Of a stretch of DNA of 62,765 nt, positions 39,913-48,397 are shown piece after piece. Under the pieces are notes generated by a model that saw only the letters and a list, made by a program, of their open reading frames with translations, was not told where the DNA came from and made no database searches. The stretch is taken from IMG/VR virus record IMGVR_UViG_3300030098_005334, positions 1 to 62,765 of that record, one strand, 5' to 3'. Source of the DNA: a virus. Both the position numbers and the translations under genes were made by a program. Every line of letters begins with the position of its first letter. Within the stretch, counting starts at the first letter, position 1.

Positions 39913-41148
39913 CTATCCTAATGCAACTGCGATTGCGGTAGCAAAACTTTCCGTAGAAACAGTTCCTGAATCATCAGGAGCCGTCAACGTTCGAGTTGTA
40001 CCTGAGCTTATACCAGAACACTCAAAAGCTAATTGCTTTGTAGCGTCTGCATTATCCTGTATTCTAAATCCACTGTCTTTAGTAGTTATTGTGTCACAAC
40101 TAAACGAACTTATACCTGAAAGAGTACTTAAAGTACCACCCAAAGCTACTGAAGAACTTCCTAATGTAATTGTGTTGTTTTGTAATTGTGCGTTAGGTAT
40201 GTTGCTTGTACCAAAAGCTCCTGTTGAACTGTTATAAGTTAAACCTGATCCACTAGCAACACTTAAAGAAGTAAGTAAAGCAATAGTACCACTAGCATTT
40301 GGAAGGTTTATTGCTCTATCCGCTGTGGCATCAACAATACTTAATGTAGTCTCATGATCATTAGCAGTCGATCCTTCAAAGACAATACCTGTGCTTCCTA
40401 TACTTATCGCATTAGCAGCTCCAGCGGCTCCAGCATTTAAAGTTGTTGCCGTTAATGCTGTAAGACCTGCAACTGAAGAAGTTGTAGATCCTAGTTGGAT
40501 GCTTGTGCTACCTAATGTAAAAGTATCAACTGTAGGAATTATATTTGACGCTGTTGTTAAAACCGTACCTGTCTCATCAGGAAAGGTAATAGTACGGTCA
40601 GCAGTTGCATCTGCTGCTGTAACAGTTATTTCAAATCCATTTGCAGTTGAACCTTCAAAAACTATATTTCCACTGCCTATTGATATAGAGTTTGCTGCAT
40701 CAGCAACACCAGAAATTAATGTTGTTGCTGCTAAAGATGTAAGTCCAGCAATTGTTGAAGCTGTAGCACCTAAATCAATTGATGTACTACCAACAGTTAA
40801 CGAACTATTAGCTAATTGACTATTAGGTATTGAACTTGTTCCTAATTCACCAGTAGATGAGTTGTAGCTGAGTCCAGATCCACTAGCAACACTAATTAAT
40901 CCTCTAACATCAGAGTTAGCTGGACCAGTATATGTAATAACTCCTGTTGATGAGTTATATGCAAGACTTCCTAAACCACCTGCATCTGTTACAGATACAG
41001 CACCACGACCACGTGCATTAGTAAAATACAAATTCGTATTTTCTGCTAAATCTGCCGTTGTATTTCCTGCCAGATCTAATTTATCTGACGAGGTATCTAT
41101 CTCGCTAAACAGACCATTAATAATGGTAATTGATTTACGTGTTGCCAT
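39913..41148 (-). CDS. Tail-fibre protein with internal repeats (411 aa)
   Basis: Starts MATRKSITIINGLFSEIDTS. Contains NTNLYFTNARGRGAVSVTDA and three or four copies of a block LTVGSTSIDLGATASTIAGL/ FTLGSTSIQLGSTTSSVAGL, each followed by ISIGSG-NIVFEGSTAN. The repetition indicates recent duplication of a beta-helix segment. Virion fibre. Confidence 0.74.
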   Translation of the reverse strand: MATRKSITIINGLFSEIDTSSDKLDLAGNTTADLAENTNLYFTNARGRGAVSVTDAGGLGSLAYNSSTGVITYTGPANSDVRGLISVASGSGLSYNSSTGELGTSSIPNSQLANSSLTVGSTSIDLGATASTIAGLTSLAATTLISGVADAANSISIGSGNIVFEGSTANGFEITVTAADATADRTITFPDETGTVLTTASNIIPTVDTFTLGSTSIQLGSTTSSVAGLTALTATTLNAGAAGAANAISIGSTGIVFEGSTANDHETTLSIVDATADRAINLPNASGTIALLTSLSVASGSGLTYNSSTGAFGTSNIPNAQLQNNTITLGSSSVALGGTLSTLSGISSFSCDTITTKDSGFRIQDNADATKQLAFECSGISSGTTRTLTAPDDSGTVSTESFATAIAVALG

Positions 41149-41152
41149 TTAC

Positions 41153-41680
41153 TTAAGCGAGCTTAATTGGAGGTTCTGGTCTAATAATTAATTGGTTAGA
41201 AGCAGCTACTTCACCAACCCTTACAACAAACCGACCAGATGTTGTGGGTGCTGTTGCAGTGATAGCTCCAGCTCCTGTATCAGATAAAAACATTAAAACT
41301 CCGGGGCTTAATCCAGAGACACCAAGTATTCCTGCTATTTGTACATCAATAGGATTATCTGCAAATTTAGTTTCTTTCGCAAAACCAATTACAGTTGCCT
41401 CATCTTCTGTGGCGTTACCCACAGCTTTCTTTACTTTTCCTGTTCCTGTATCAAGATAAAGTGCGTCTCCTTGAGTAATATTTTCACCACTAGTTAAAGA
41501 TACTTCTAAACGTCCTGTAACTCTAGTAGGAAAACCCTCTTTAAGATCTATTAAGGCATCAACTAATCCTCTAAAGTTAGGTGCATAGGGTTCTCGTGCC
41601 ATCGTTACACTTTCTGCGAGCATGATGTCAACGAGAATCTCAATGGCACCTTCTATATTTGCTTCATATAAAGAAGGCAT
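41153..41680 (-). CDS. Virion-associated beta protein (175 aa)
   Basis: Starts MPSLYEANIEGAIEILVDIM. Helical N-terminal part, then a beta-rich domain (GRLEVSLTSGENITQGDALY, SGLSPGVLMFLSDTGAGAIT, RFVVRVGEVAASNQLIIRPE) resembling the DUF2190-like or tropism-associated beta fold of phage fibre modules. Closes fibre module 2. No exact family. Confidence 0.55.
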   Translation of the reverse strand: MPSLYEANIEGAIEILVDIMLAESVTMAREPYAPNFRGLVDALIDLKEGFPTRVTGRLEVSLTSGENITQGDALYLDTGTGKVKKAVGNATEDEATVIGFAKETKFADNPIDVQIAGILGVSGLSPGVLMFLSDTGAGAITATAPTTSGRFVVRVGEVAASNQLIIRPEPPIKLA

Positions 41681-41750
41681 ACATATCTCATTGATTATCT
41701 TTTATTCTAAATTGTAAAAACCCTTTAGAATAAAGAAAAAGGGTATTACC

Positions 41751-41999
41751 GTGTCACCCGAACTCATTGCCGCAATCATCTCAGGAAGTGTTGGAGCTTT
41801 TGCAGGTTTGACGCGAGCCTTATCAAATTTCAATCGCAAATTAGATAAACGTTTTGAAGTTATAGAAAGAGATATTTATGACTTAAGAAATGAAATAGTA
41901 AGAGATTATGTCCTTAAAGAAGATTTCTTAAGAGAGATGCAAGCTGTACACACAAAATTAGATAGAATATTAGATCATCTACTATCACATACTAAATAG
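41751..41999 (+). CDS. Small membrane-anchored coiled-coil protein (82 aa)
   Basis: GTG start (MSPELIAAIISGSVGAFAGL): one hydrophobic N-terminal segment then a coiled coil (RKLDKRFEVIERDIYDLRNE ... LREMQAVHTKLDRILDHLL). This layout, a membrane anchor followed by paired helices, resembles the short membrane proteins in podoviral lysis regions. It is a lone plus-strand gene in the structural block and overlaps the convergent gene by eight bases. Confidence 0.55.
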   Translation: MSPELIAAIISGSVGAFAGLTRALSNFNRKLDKRFEVIERDIYDLRNEIVRDYVLKEDFLREMQAVHTKLDRILDHLLSHTK

Positions 42000-42417
42000 C
42001 TATCCATGCTGTAGTGGCTTGATTCCACATGTACAAAGCATTAGCTGTTTGATTGTAATGTAATTGACCATCTGCAGCATTAGATGGGAATCCTGCAAAA
42101 TTTGAAACTACTGCTTTTACTGTTTTAAAATTTGTGCCATCAAATATTTTTAAAACCTGTGTACTACTCGTGTCTAACCATGATTCGCCTTTACTAAAAG
42201 AGGCAAATCCAACAGGATTACTATTCGGACTTGTAGAACCAACAAACGTTGGTCCTGCTTTTATTAGGCCGGTAGAAGGAGAAGCTGTGTCATCAGCAAA
42301 AAAAAGTCCGGGCTCCGCTGCGTTGTTGTTAACAGCAAGCTCAGCGACGCCAAGACGTATAGGAAAAGGTCTGTCATGAAGAACACTCGAACGTCTGGTC
42401 AGAATCTGAACAGCCAT
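41992..42417 (-). CDS. Virion-associated protein, fibre-like (141 aa)
   Basis: Starts MAVQILTRRSSVLHDRPFPI. Contains RLGVAELAVNNNAAEPGLFF, ASFSKGESWLDTSSTQVLKI and DGTNFKTVKAVVSNF; the GE-x-W-x-D-T-x3-LK pattern is common in fibre-linked cyanophage proteins. It lies two bases from the large tail protein, so the two are co-expressed. Confidence 0.55.
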   Translation of the reverse strand: MAVQILTRRSSVLHDRPFPIRLGVAELAVNNNAAEPGLFFADDTASPSTGLIKAGPTFVGSTSPNSNPVGFASFSKGESWLDTSSTQVLKIFDGTNFKTVKAVVSNFAGFPSNAADGQLHYNQTANALYMWNQATTAWIAI

Positions 42418-42419
42418 AG

Positions 42420-44723
42420 TTAAGCGTTGATATAAAGATCAGCGTCTACGACTGTATCCTGATCGGTTAATGGGTTGTATGTCCCACAATCTATTGTACT
42501 CAAGGTATCAGATTTTTCAGTAGGTATACCTGCTGCAAACTCACCACAATTTATTAAACCTGATTCAAACTCGTCTGCATATTCATTTAAAGGCTTATCT
42601 ATAATTCCAAGTTTTATATCTTCAATTTGTGTAGGTACTTTATTAAATAATTTATTGATCAACATTGTCATCCTGTTCGTGACATTTAATTGTTGACCAC
42701 TTCTGGTTAAATTTCCATCTTTATCTCTACGAATACTATCTGTGAGAGTCATACCTATTGTTGAAGGATCAAAATCTGCAACAGATTGTGGTTGATTTCT
42801 ATTACCAACAATTGTTTTTTGACCACTCCACTGTGTATTTTGTTTTGCTAATAAAACATTTCTAAAAGCTTCTTGGATATTTACTTTTTCTTTTTCAAAG
42901 TTTTTATTAAACCTTTCTAAACCTTTATCAAGAGGTTTATCACTTGGTTCTAATAACCAAGAACCAACAAATTCATGTTTTTTTAAATTACTTATTGTGC
43001 AATATCCATTTGATTGATTAGAAAAAGGATAAACAATTATAAAAGTATCTTTATCTTGTACATCTGATACCGTAAATTCTCCTGATATGGCATTACCACT
43101 TGTAAAAGTAATTTGTATTTTTGTATTTTGTTCAAGATTATGATCAGCTGAAGTTATAACAATGTTTGGTCCGTTCTGCTCATAAGTTGCAGTCAAATTT
43201 ATAGGCTCATTACCTTCATCATGGAGCAAAGCCCACATTGCCGCATAAATATGTTTACACCAACGTAGCTGATAGTATGCAAGGTTTTGTACAGCATTCT
43301 CAGCATTATCTTCATATTCAGGAAGTTCATAAAAATTATTAATTGTAACAAATCCTAGATCTCTAAATACACCGGGAATATCATTTTCTTTAGATAATGT
43401 TCCGTCAGGATTTAAAACTTGTCCTTCTCTTGTCTTCCCCACAGAAGTAGTAGGAAACTTATCACTTAGCAAATCACTATATAAATTATAACTATCTCTC
43501 CTAGAAAAGTCTTGACATGAGCATTGCCAACGTAAATCAGTGCTTAAAAATCTACCAACTTCAAAACCTCTGTGTGCTGGTACAGTTGTTACAGCTTTAT
43601 TATTTATTGTTTGTGCTCCATAACTATCTTTTTTTTGAAAGATAACTTCATTAGTACTTGAATCAGTTCCTGTACATGTATATGCAACATAGTTATCATA
43701 TCTGCGTCCTCTAATTAAACGACTTAGTTTTAAATTACCGCTAGTGGCACCACTAGTAATTGTTGATAATGTAAATTGAGTACTGGAAGTAACTGTTATT
43801 TTATATCTACCAGATGCTACTGCACCTGTAGAAACATCAATAAAAACAGTATTACCCGTCGCCAATCCATGAGCTGTGACACAAGTTACTGTTACGGTTG
43901 AAGCATTTCTGGCATATGTACAATTTATCCCAGGATCTTTTTCAACAATACGATCTCCTAAGCGTTCGCCTGTAAGGAAAGTAACGTCTGTAGGCAAACT
44001 ACGAATGCGAACTCTAGAAGTAGTCCAACGCGAATCCCCAAAAGTAGTCGATAGAAAATAATTAACATTGCCACTGGTGTTTGCAGAATTAGTAACCGTT
44101 ACGGTAAATGTATTTTGTGTAGTGCTTGTAATAGTTGCAGTTTCATCTACAGCACCACCAGTTTGAAAATCTAAGAATACATTTTCACCTGGAAAAAGAC
44201 CGTGATCTTGTTTAGCAACAACTACAGAATTACTTGATTGATTATATGTGGAATTAACCACATTACCCAAATATCTGACGCCTAATATAGGTAATCCTTG
44301 TTCATAGAAGCTAAAAGCATCAGTATCACGCATACCTACAATATGTTCACCTAAATCTTCTTTAGCAGATGGATAAAGATATATTCGAGCAGGTATAAAT
44401 ACGCCTGGAAACTGTTGAAAAGTAAAATATAAACGATAATCTCCTCTAATACCTCTTTCTTTAGCAGTAGAGCCCATCATGCTCTGTGTTGTTACATATA
44501 ATTCGTACCCTCTTCTCCATCTAGACCATAAAGAATCACTATTATAGAAATCAACCTCACTAGCACCATAATCACGCTTTAATCTATCAACTTTATAAGG
44601 ATCTTTTGTAATTTTGAAGCCTTTATCGTTATTGAATTGTTTATCCTTCTCAAAACTCTTATCAAACTTTGTTTCAAAGCCTATCTTTGATGGATTCTTA
44701 AAAGAATTTACTCCGAAAGGCAT
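42420..44723 (-). CDS. Large tail protein with split SWIM-like zinc motif (767 aa)
   Basis: Starts MPFGVNSFKNPSKIGFETKF. Contains two Ig-like repeat units (about 175-225 and 275-325: FPGENVFLDFQTGGAVDETA, LATGNTVFIDVSTGAVASGR). Residues about 400-402 read CSC, followed by QDFSRR, and at about 489-491 CKH followed by IYAAMW: the C-x-C ... C-x-H of SWIM zinc motifs, separated by an unusual ~85-residue insert. Probably the tail nozzle or hub by size and position after the adaptor genes; the zinc motif's role is unknown. Confidence 0.6.
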   Translation of the reverse strand: MPFGVNSFKNPSKIGFETKFDKSFEKDKQFNNDKGFKITKDPYKVDRLKRDYGASEVDFYNSDSLWSRWRRGYELYVTTQSMMGSTAKERGIRGDYRLYFTFQQFPGVFIPARIYLYPSAKEDLGEHIVGMRDTDAFSFYEQGLPILGVRYLGNVVNSTYNQSSNSVVVAKQDHGLFPGENVFLDFQTGGAVDETATITSTTQNTFTVTVTNSANTSGNVNYFLSTTFGDSRWTTSRVRIRSLPTDVTFLTGERLGDRIVEKDPGINCTYARNASTVTVTCVTAHGLATGNTVFIDVSTGAVASGRYKITVTSSTQFTLSTITSGATSGNLKLSRLIRGRRYDNYVAYTCTGTDSSTNEVIFQKKDSYGAQTINNKAVTTVPAHRGFEVGRFLSTDLRWQCSCQDFSRRDSYNLYSDLLSDKFPTTSVGKTREGQVLNPDGTLSKENDIPGVFRDLGFVTINNFYELPEYEDNAENAVQNLAYYQLRWCKHIYAAMWALLHDEGNEPINLTATYEQNGPNIVITSADHNLEQNTKIQITFTSGNAISGEFTVSDVQDKDTFIIVYPFSNQSNGYCTISNLKKHEFVGSWLLEPSDKPLDKGLERFNKNFEKEKVNIQEAFRNVLLAKQNTQWSGQKTIVGNRNQPQSVADFDPSTIGMTLTDSIRRDKDGNLTRSGQQLNVTNRMTMLINKLFNKVPTQIEDIKLGIIDKPLNEYADEFESGLINCGEFAAGIPTEKSDTLSTIDCGTYNPLTDQDTVVDADLYINA

Positions 44724-44728
44724 TTTTT

Positions 44729-45511
44729 TTAATAGAAACCACCTTGAATGTTGCAGTAGAAGGCATTTGTTAAAGCAGTTGAACCACTTGTAGCTACAAA
44801 TAAAGCCTGACCTCTTCTTAACATCAATCCTCTATGCTTTGGTATCGTCAAACTGTTTGCACTATTTATATTTGCACCAGATTGTGCTACTGGGTGATTT
44901 ATATAAGGCAAAATACCTTGTTCAGTTAAACTGAAATACTCTTTAGAAACAACAGAATCAATACTTAAAGTGAAAAGTGGGAAAAATTGGTTGATATTAG
45001 TAACTGTAGAAGCTTGAACTAGATAAAAACAAAAATCTGTTGGCAATTGTGCTGTACAGTTACCATTTGTATTACCTTGTGCAGCTATTGTGATAGTAAA
45101 TGTTGTAGCTGTTGCTGCTGTAACTGAATAAACACCATCAGCAGGTAAAGTCCCTCCTGTAGAAGTGAAATCTACAAAAACTTCTTGTCCTACTCTGGCA
45201 TTATTTCCACCTGTAGGAGTGATTACACAAACAGTTCCTGTGTTTGCCCATGTACTGGTAACAGCTGATTTTGGACTTATTATCTGAGTTTCTTTTCTAC
45301 TATATTGAAACCATATCTCATCAATATATGCACCACTAATTGATGTATCTGTTAAGGCAGAATCAGCATCAAACACTTTAGTAGCGTTACCAACTGATGT
45401 AGGGATCAAACTCGTAGAAAAAGATTGACCTGATGCAACTGTTAAAAGAGTGGAGGTATTCGCTGGGCGATCCACCATTAACGGTTGCTTATTGGAGCTA
45501 CTACTTGACAC
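44729..45511 (-). CDS. Tail-associated protein with the same repeat unit (260 aa)
   Basis: Starts MSSSSSNKQPLMVDRPANTS. Residues about 92-155 (VCVITPTGGNNARVGQEVFV ... GVYSVTAATATTFTITIAAQ) repeat the Ig-like unit seen twice in the 767-residue tail protein downstream. C-terminus NAFYCNIQGGFY. Likely part of the tail next to that protein, with a shared domain arising by duplication. Confidence 0.6.
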   Translation of the reverse strand: MSSSSSNKQPLMVDRPANTSTLLTVASGQSFSTSLIPTSVGNATKVFDADSALTDTSISGAYIDEIWFQYSRKETQIISPKSAVTSTWANTGTVCVITPTGGNNARVGQEVFVDFTSTGGTLPADGVYSVTAATATTFTITIAAQGNTNGNCTAQLPTDFCFYLVQASTVTNINQFFPLFTLSIDSVVSKEYFSLTEQGILPYINHPVAQSGANINSANSLTIPKHRGLMLRRGQALFVATSGSTALTNAFYCNIQGGFY

Positions 45512-45555
45512 GTCTATCTATGAGTAAATTTAATAATAATTATAGCTAAAGGATA

Positions 45556-45717
45556 TTATCCTTTTTCTTTTTGTTTTTTTGCCTTAGACATTGCCTCTTT
45601 TCTCTTTTCATCTTTACTACCCTTGTCTTCTGACTTAGGATCTTCCTTGCCGTCTTTTTTAGCCTGTTTCTTCTTAAAATATTCAAGAAGTTGAGGAGGC
45701 ATTTTTTTCTTAGCCAT
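45556..45717 (-). CDS. Small very basic/acidic protein (53 aa)
   Basis: MAKKKMPPQLLEYFKKKQAK followed by a Lys/Glu/Asp-rich low-complexity tail. The MPPQLLEYFKKK start is a familiar cyanophage small-protein opening next to tail genes. Overlaps the gene at 45710 by eight bases. Possibly assembly-related. Confidence 0.6.
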   Translation of the reverse strand: MAKKKMPPQLLEYFKKKQAKKDGKEDPKSEDKGSKDEKRKEAMSKAKKQKEKG

Positions 45718-45997
45718 ATTCTTTGGGGTCGAGGTTGTCAGGATCTAATCTCTTACTCTGGAAATCTATTTCATCCTGCGTAAGATATTGATCACCTTTA
45801 ACAAAAGGTGCAGGTAATGAATCAGGTTCAACTAATTCAGCATTTATTCTAGACCCTGCCATACGTCTAGGTTCTCTTGATCTTAAAAACTTTTCTAAAT
45901 TAGTACTACCTGCTCTATCTAATAACTCTCTAGTACGCCATTTATGAGGACGTGCTCCTAATCTGTATCCGACTCTAGTGGTAGGACGGATTGACAT
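45710..45997 (-). CDS. Hypothetical protein (95 aa)
   Basis: Starts MSIRPTTRVGYRLGARPHKW. Arg-rich N-terminal half (RTRELLDRAGSTNLEKFLRS), acidic C-terminus (DFQSKRLDPDNLDPKEYG). It directly abuts the next gene upstream. In head-to-tail order it lies among adaptor-type genes; no family recognised. Confidence 0.52.
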   Translation of the reverse strand: MSIRPTTRVGYRLGARPHKWRTRELLDRAGSTNLEKFLRSREPRRMAGSRINAELVEPDSLPAPFVKGDQYLTQDEIDFQSKRLDPDNLDPKEYG

Positions 45998-46342
45998 TTA
46001 TACAGCTGCTATTGCGAAGGTTACCGTGGCATCTGTTCCACCATCTTCACTTACAAAAACTGGTTTTAAGAATTTTACAGGATGATCTGCTACTTTATAC
46101 GTGCTTGTACCATTACTAGTTATTGTTTGATTACTAATTAAGGTTGCAAAATTTGTACCATCAATACTGCCATCAAGTCGAACAACAACATTATTATTTT
46201 TACTTGCTACTGTGACAAATAAAGAATATGTCCTTGTAGAAAAAGTATTGTTTACAGCTACCTGTAGACTATCCGTTCCCCCTGGTGCAGATAAAGTATC
46301 AAAGGTATTAAATATAGTGTCCTGAAAGTAAGTAATCGCCAT
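45998..46342 (-). CDS. Beta-rich virion protein (114 aa)
   Basis: Starts MAITYFQDTIFNTFDTLSAP; strands SYSLFVTVASKNNNVVVRLDG-type sequence, FLKPVFVSEDGGTDATVTFA. Resembles the small beta fold at 39170 (AMVANKTSTSVNIDLYIKPS), so a decoration or tail-adaptor role is likely. No exact family. Confidence 0.5.
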   Translation of the reverse strand: MAITYFQDTIFNTFDTLSAPGGTDSLQVAVNNTFSTRTYSLFVTVASKNNNVVVRLDGSIDGTNFATLISNQTITSNGTSTYKVADHPVKFLKPVFVSEDGGTDATVTFAIAAV

Positions 46343-46391
46343 TGTTGAAGATAAGTCTTAAGTATAAGAATAACAGGAAAAAACGTGACGA

Positions 46392-46871
46392 CTATCGATG
46401 AATCGTCTCAAGTAAAAGTCTGGTACCAACAGCTACGTCAGCTGGACCTGGTAAAGCTTGTATGAATTCTGCACCCTCTCTATTGAATCTATATCGTGCT
46501 TGCTCTGGGTTTCTATAGTTTGGCACATATAGATGCGTTGCTAAACGATCTGTTTCATAAATATAAATTTGAGTCCATGTTTTTAAAGTTGCACTAAAGT
46601 CAGAAGTTGAAACTGTACGATCAACATCACCAGCAATACTCTCAATCCTGTTCTTAGGTGCTAGATCATTATTCACGCTACCTGTCATATCAGTTCTTTT
46701 CTCGGCTTCATCGCATCTTCCTATCTGTTCAACTATTTTACTGAACCAAAAGGAGTCTTGGATATTATTCATCGCTTCTTCTAAACGACCTTGGTCGCCA
46801 GCAGGAACCGAAGTTAAGTTGTAACCTAAGTGCCACCGCACTTTAGATTGCGTAAAGTTATCAAGCTTCAT
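46392..46871 (-). CDS. Putative head-tail adaptor/connector protein (159 aa)
   Basis: Starts MKLDNFTQSKVRWHLGYNLT. Helical N-terminus (GRLEEAMNNIQDSFWFSKIV), then TWTQIYIYETDRLATHLYVP. Small helical proteins placed after the capsid genes and before the tail genes are commonly connector components. No motif confirms it. Confidence 0.5.
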   Translation of the reverse strand: MKLDNFTQSKVRWHLGYNLTSVPAGDQGRLEEAMNNIQDSFWFSKIVEQIGRCDEAEKRTDMTGSVNNDLAPKNRIESIAGDVDRTVSTSDFSATLKTWTQIYIYETDRLATHLYVPNYRNPEQARYRFNREGAEFIQALPGPADVAVGTRLLLETIHR

Positions 46872-46894
46872 TAACTACTTAACAAGTCGTATAG

Positions 46895-47335
46895 CTAGTC
46901 TACTCGAACCAAGTTCTCTTTAAATATCTCATCCCAATCAACTCTTTTAATTGCTTTTAATTGTTCTAATTTTTGAAATCTTTCTCCAGAACAAGAAGTT
47001 TGTAAATCTTTTATATCTCTAGCAGTCTTCAAACCAACGCCAGGTAAAGCATCTGCAATTTGTCTTGCACTTGCATTATTGATATTTATTCTATGATCTA
47101 TGGGGAAAGTATCTTTTGCTGACAGTGTTGGAGGGTTGACACCATCTGCTTTCAATTCAGCCGTATATTTCTCTTCATTTTTTGCTTTTTCATTTGTGGC
47201 ACCTACATGAGGCATTAGATCTTCTTCATCAGCATAAATAACTTCTTCATTAGCATCAAGGCACATTTTTATACCTTCACCATGCTGAGATATAACTTCG
47301 ACTAAACCACCCGTTGGTTTGTACTGATACAACAT
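46895..47335 (-). CDS. Virion-block protein with helix-hairpin-helix DNA-binding motif (146 aa)
   Basis: The C-terminal half reads RININNASARQIADALPGVG followed by LKTARDIKD and KLEQLKAIKRVDWDEIF, the INxASxxELxxLPGIG helix-hairpin-helix of ComEA and related DNA-binding proteins. The N-terminus (GGLVEVISQHGEGIKMCLDA) is a small beta domain. It lies between capsid and adaptor genes, unusual for this motif; it may contact packaged DNA at the portal vertex. Confidence 0.7.
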   Translation of the reverse strand: MLYQYKPTGGLVEVISQHGEGIKMCLDANEEVIYADEEDLMPHVGATNEKAKNEEKYTAELKADGVNPPTLSAKDTFPIDHRININNASARQIADALPGVGLKTARDIKDLQTSCSGERFQKLEQLKAIKRVDWDEIFKENLVRVD

Positions 47336-47390
47336 AACTTAATTGTTTAACCTTTGCTTAGCATACCAGTGTCCACCTTTGATTACAACT

Positions 47391-47489
47391 TCATTGTGGA
47401 TGGTTAGGATGTGAGTTACCCATAAACATCCCGATAAAAGCCAAAGTAATACCAGTAATTAACAAAACAGTGATTAGTTGCATGCCCAT
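47391..47489 (-). CDS. Small membrane protein (32 aa)
   Basis: MGMQLITVLLITGITLAFIG then MFMGNSHPNHPQ: one transmembrane segment with a short polar tail. A second reading frame, shifted by one base, starts CTG 47455 and encodes (M)VLLWLLSGCLWVTHIL onward to a stop at 47339, including an LSGC lipobox-like motif. Either may be translated; the sequence alone cannot decide. Confidence 0.4.
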   Translation of the reverse strand: MGMQLITVLLITGITLAFIGMFMGNSHPNHPQ

Positions 47490-47509
47490 AATTTATTCAA
47501 ATGAATTAT

Positions 47510-47544
47510 AGGCAAAATAAAAAGCGAGCCACAAGGACCCGCTT
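47510..47544 (-). terminator. Rho-independent terminator downstream of the capsid genes
   Basis: On the minus strand AAGCGGGTCC (from 47544) pairs with GGCTCGCTT (ending 47522) through nine base pairs, two of them G-U, with a TTGT loop, followed by TTTTTATTTT. It lies 23 bases after the stop of the gene at 47567, a usual place for termination after abundant capsid products. Confidence 0.75.
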
Positions 47545-47566
47545 AATATTTGTTATGAATACAGAA

Positions 47567-48382
47567 TCAGCTATCAGTTCCGCCTACTTGAGAAGCAAAA
47601 TCAATAAATGTCTGAATATCACCCCATGACACACTAGCTGCAGGACGGATGTAGTTTACACGTGCAAGCAAGTATGCAGCACGACCAGCATCAGAGTCGT
47701 CTTGGCTAATGTTTACGCCATCACCAGTAATTGTGGTGTTAGCAACAGCATTCAAGTTGTAGATCTTAAATGTTGTGTCAGCTGTAACTTTATACAGCAT
47801 GGAGTTAGCAGCATCACCAGCAGCAATTGTGCTAGTAACACTTGACCAGAAAGGAATCTTAGCAGCTGTTACAGCACCTGTTCCTTGAGCAACACCTGAA
47901 GCACCAATTGAAAGGCTTGATGACGCAGCCGCCAAACCATTTAATTGAGTACTAGGAATACCAAGAGGAGCACCACCGTTGTCAGGCCCTAAAAGAAGAA
48001 CCTCACCGTTAGTACCTTCAAGGTTTGCAGTAACAGGAGATGCAGGGAAGGATGGCTCTCCACCAGCAGGGATGTCTTGAGCTAATGCAATAGATGCACC
48101 ATAGACATATGCAGGACGGTCAGAAGAGGCTTGAACTACCAAGCTTGTACGATCATCACGTACACGATCATCAGGGCGGCGATCAGGAGAAGGCACAGTC
48201 AAGCTGAAACTCTTGAAATTAGCCTTATCAGCTGCCAAGTTGCTAACTTTTGCAAACCCTATGAGTTCAAAAGCCTCAACACCAGGCCAGCCGAATACAC
48301 CCTCATCGTTGTAACCAGAAAGATTCTTTGTCTGATTACCTGGCTGAAGAATAGCTCCAGCGGAAGATTTGTAAGTTGCCAT
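47567..48382 (-). CDS. Head decoration/structural protein (271 aa)
   Basis: Starts MATYKSSAGAILQPGNQTKN. Codons look optimised and the next gene is the capsid gene, 15 bases upstream. Contains FSLTVPSPDRRPDDRVRDDR, PAYVYGASIALAQDIPAGGE and a long Ala/Gly/Ser stretch. A similar short head protein follows the coat gene of several podoviruses. Decoration or second head protein is the best reading; a terminator follows. Confidence 0.6.
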   Translation of the reverse strand: MATYKSSAGAILQPGNQTKNLSGYNDEGVFGWPGVEAFELIGFAKVSNLAADKANFKSFSLTVPSPDRRPDDRVRDDRTSLVVQASSDRPAYVYGASIALAQDIPAGGEPSFPASPVTANLEGTNGEVLLLGPDNGGAPLGIPSTQLNGLAAASSSLSIGASGVAQGTGAVTAAKIPFWSSVTSTIAAGDAANSMLYKVTADTTFKIYNLNAVANTTITGDGVNISQDDSDAGRAAYLLARVNYIRPAASVSWGDIQTFIDFASQVGGTDS

Positions 48383-48397
48383 TAGTTATTTACCTCC

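Noticed and set aside
40391-40819. Long plus-strand frames opposite tail-fibre genes (40391-40819, 38120-38512, 31273-31521)
   Set aside because: Val/Pro/Ala-rich complements of Gly/Thr/Ser-rich fibre coding sequence, without ribosome binding sites.
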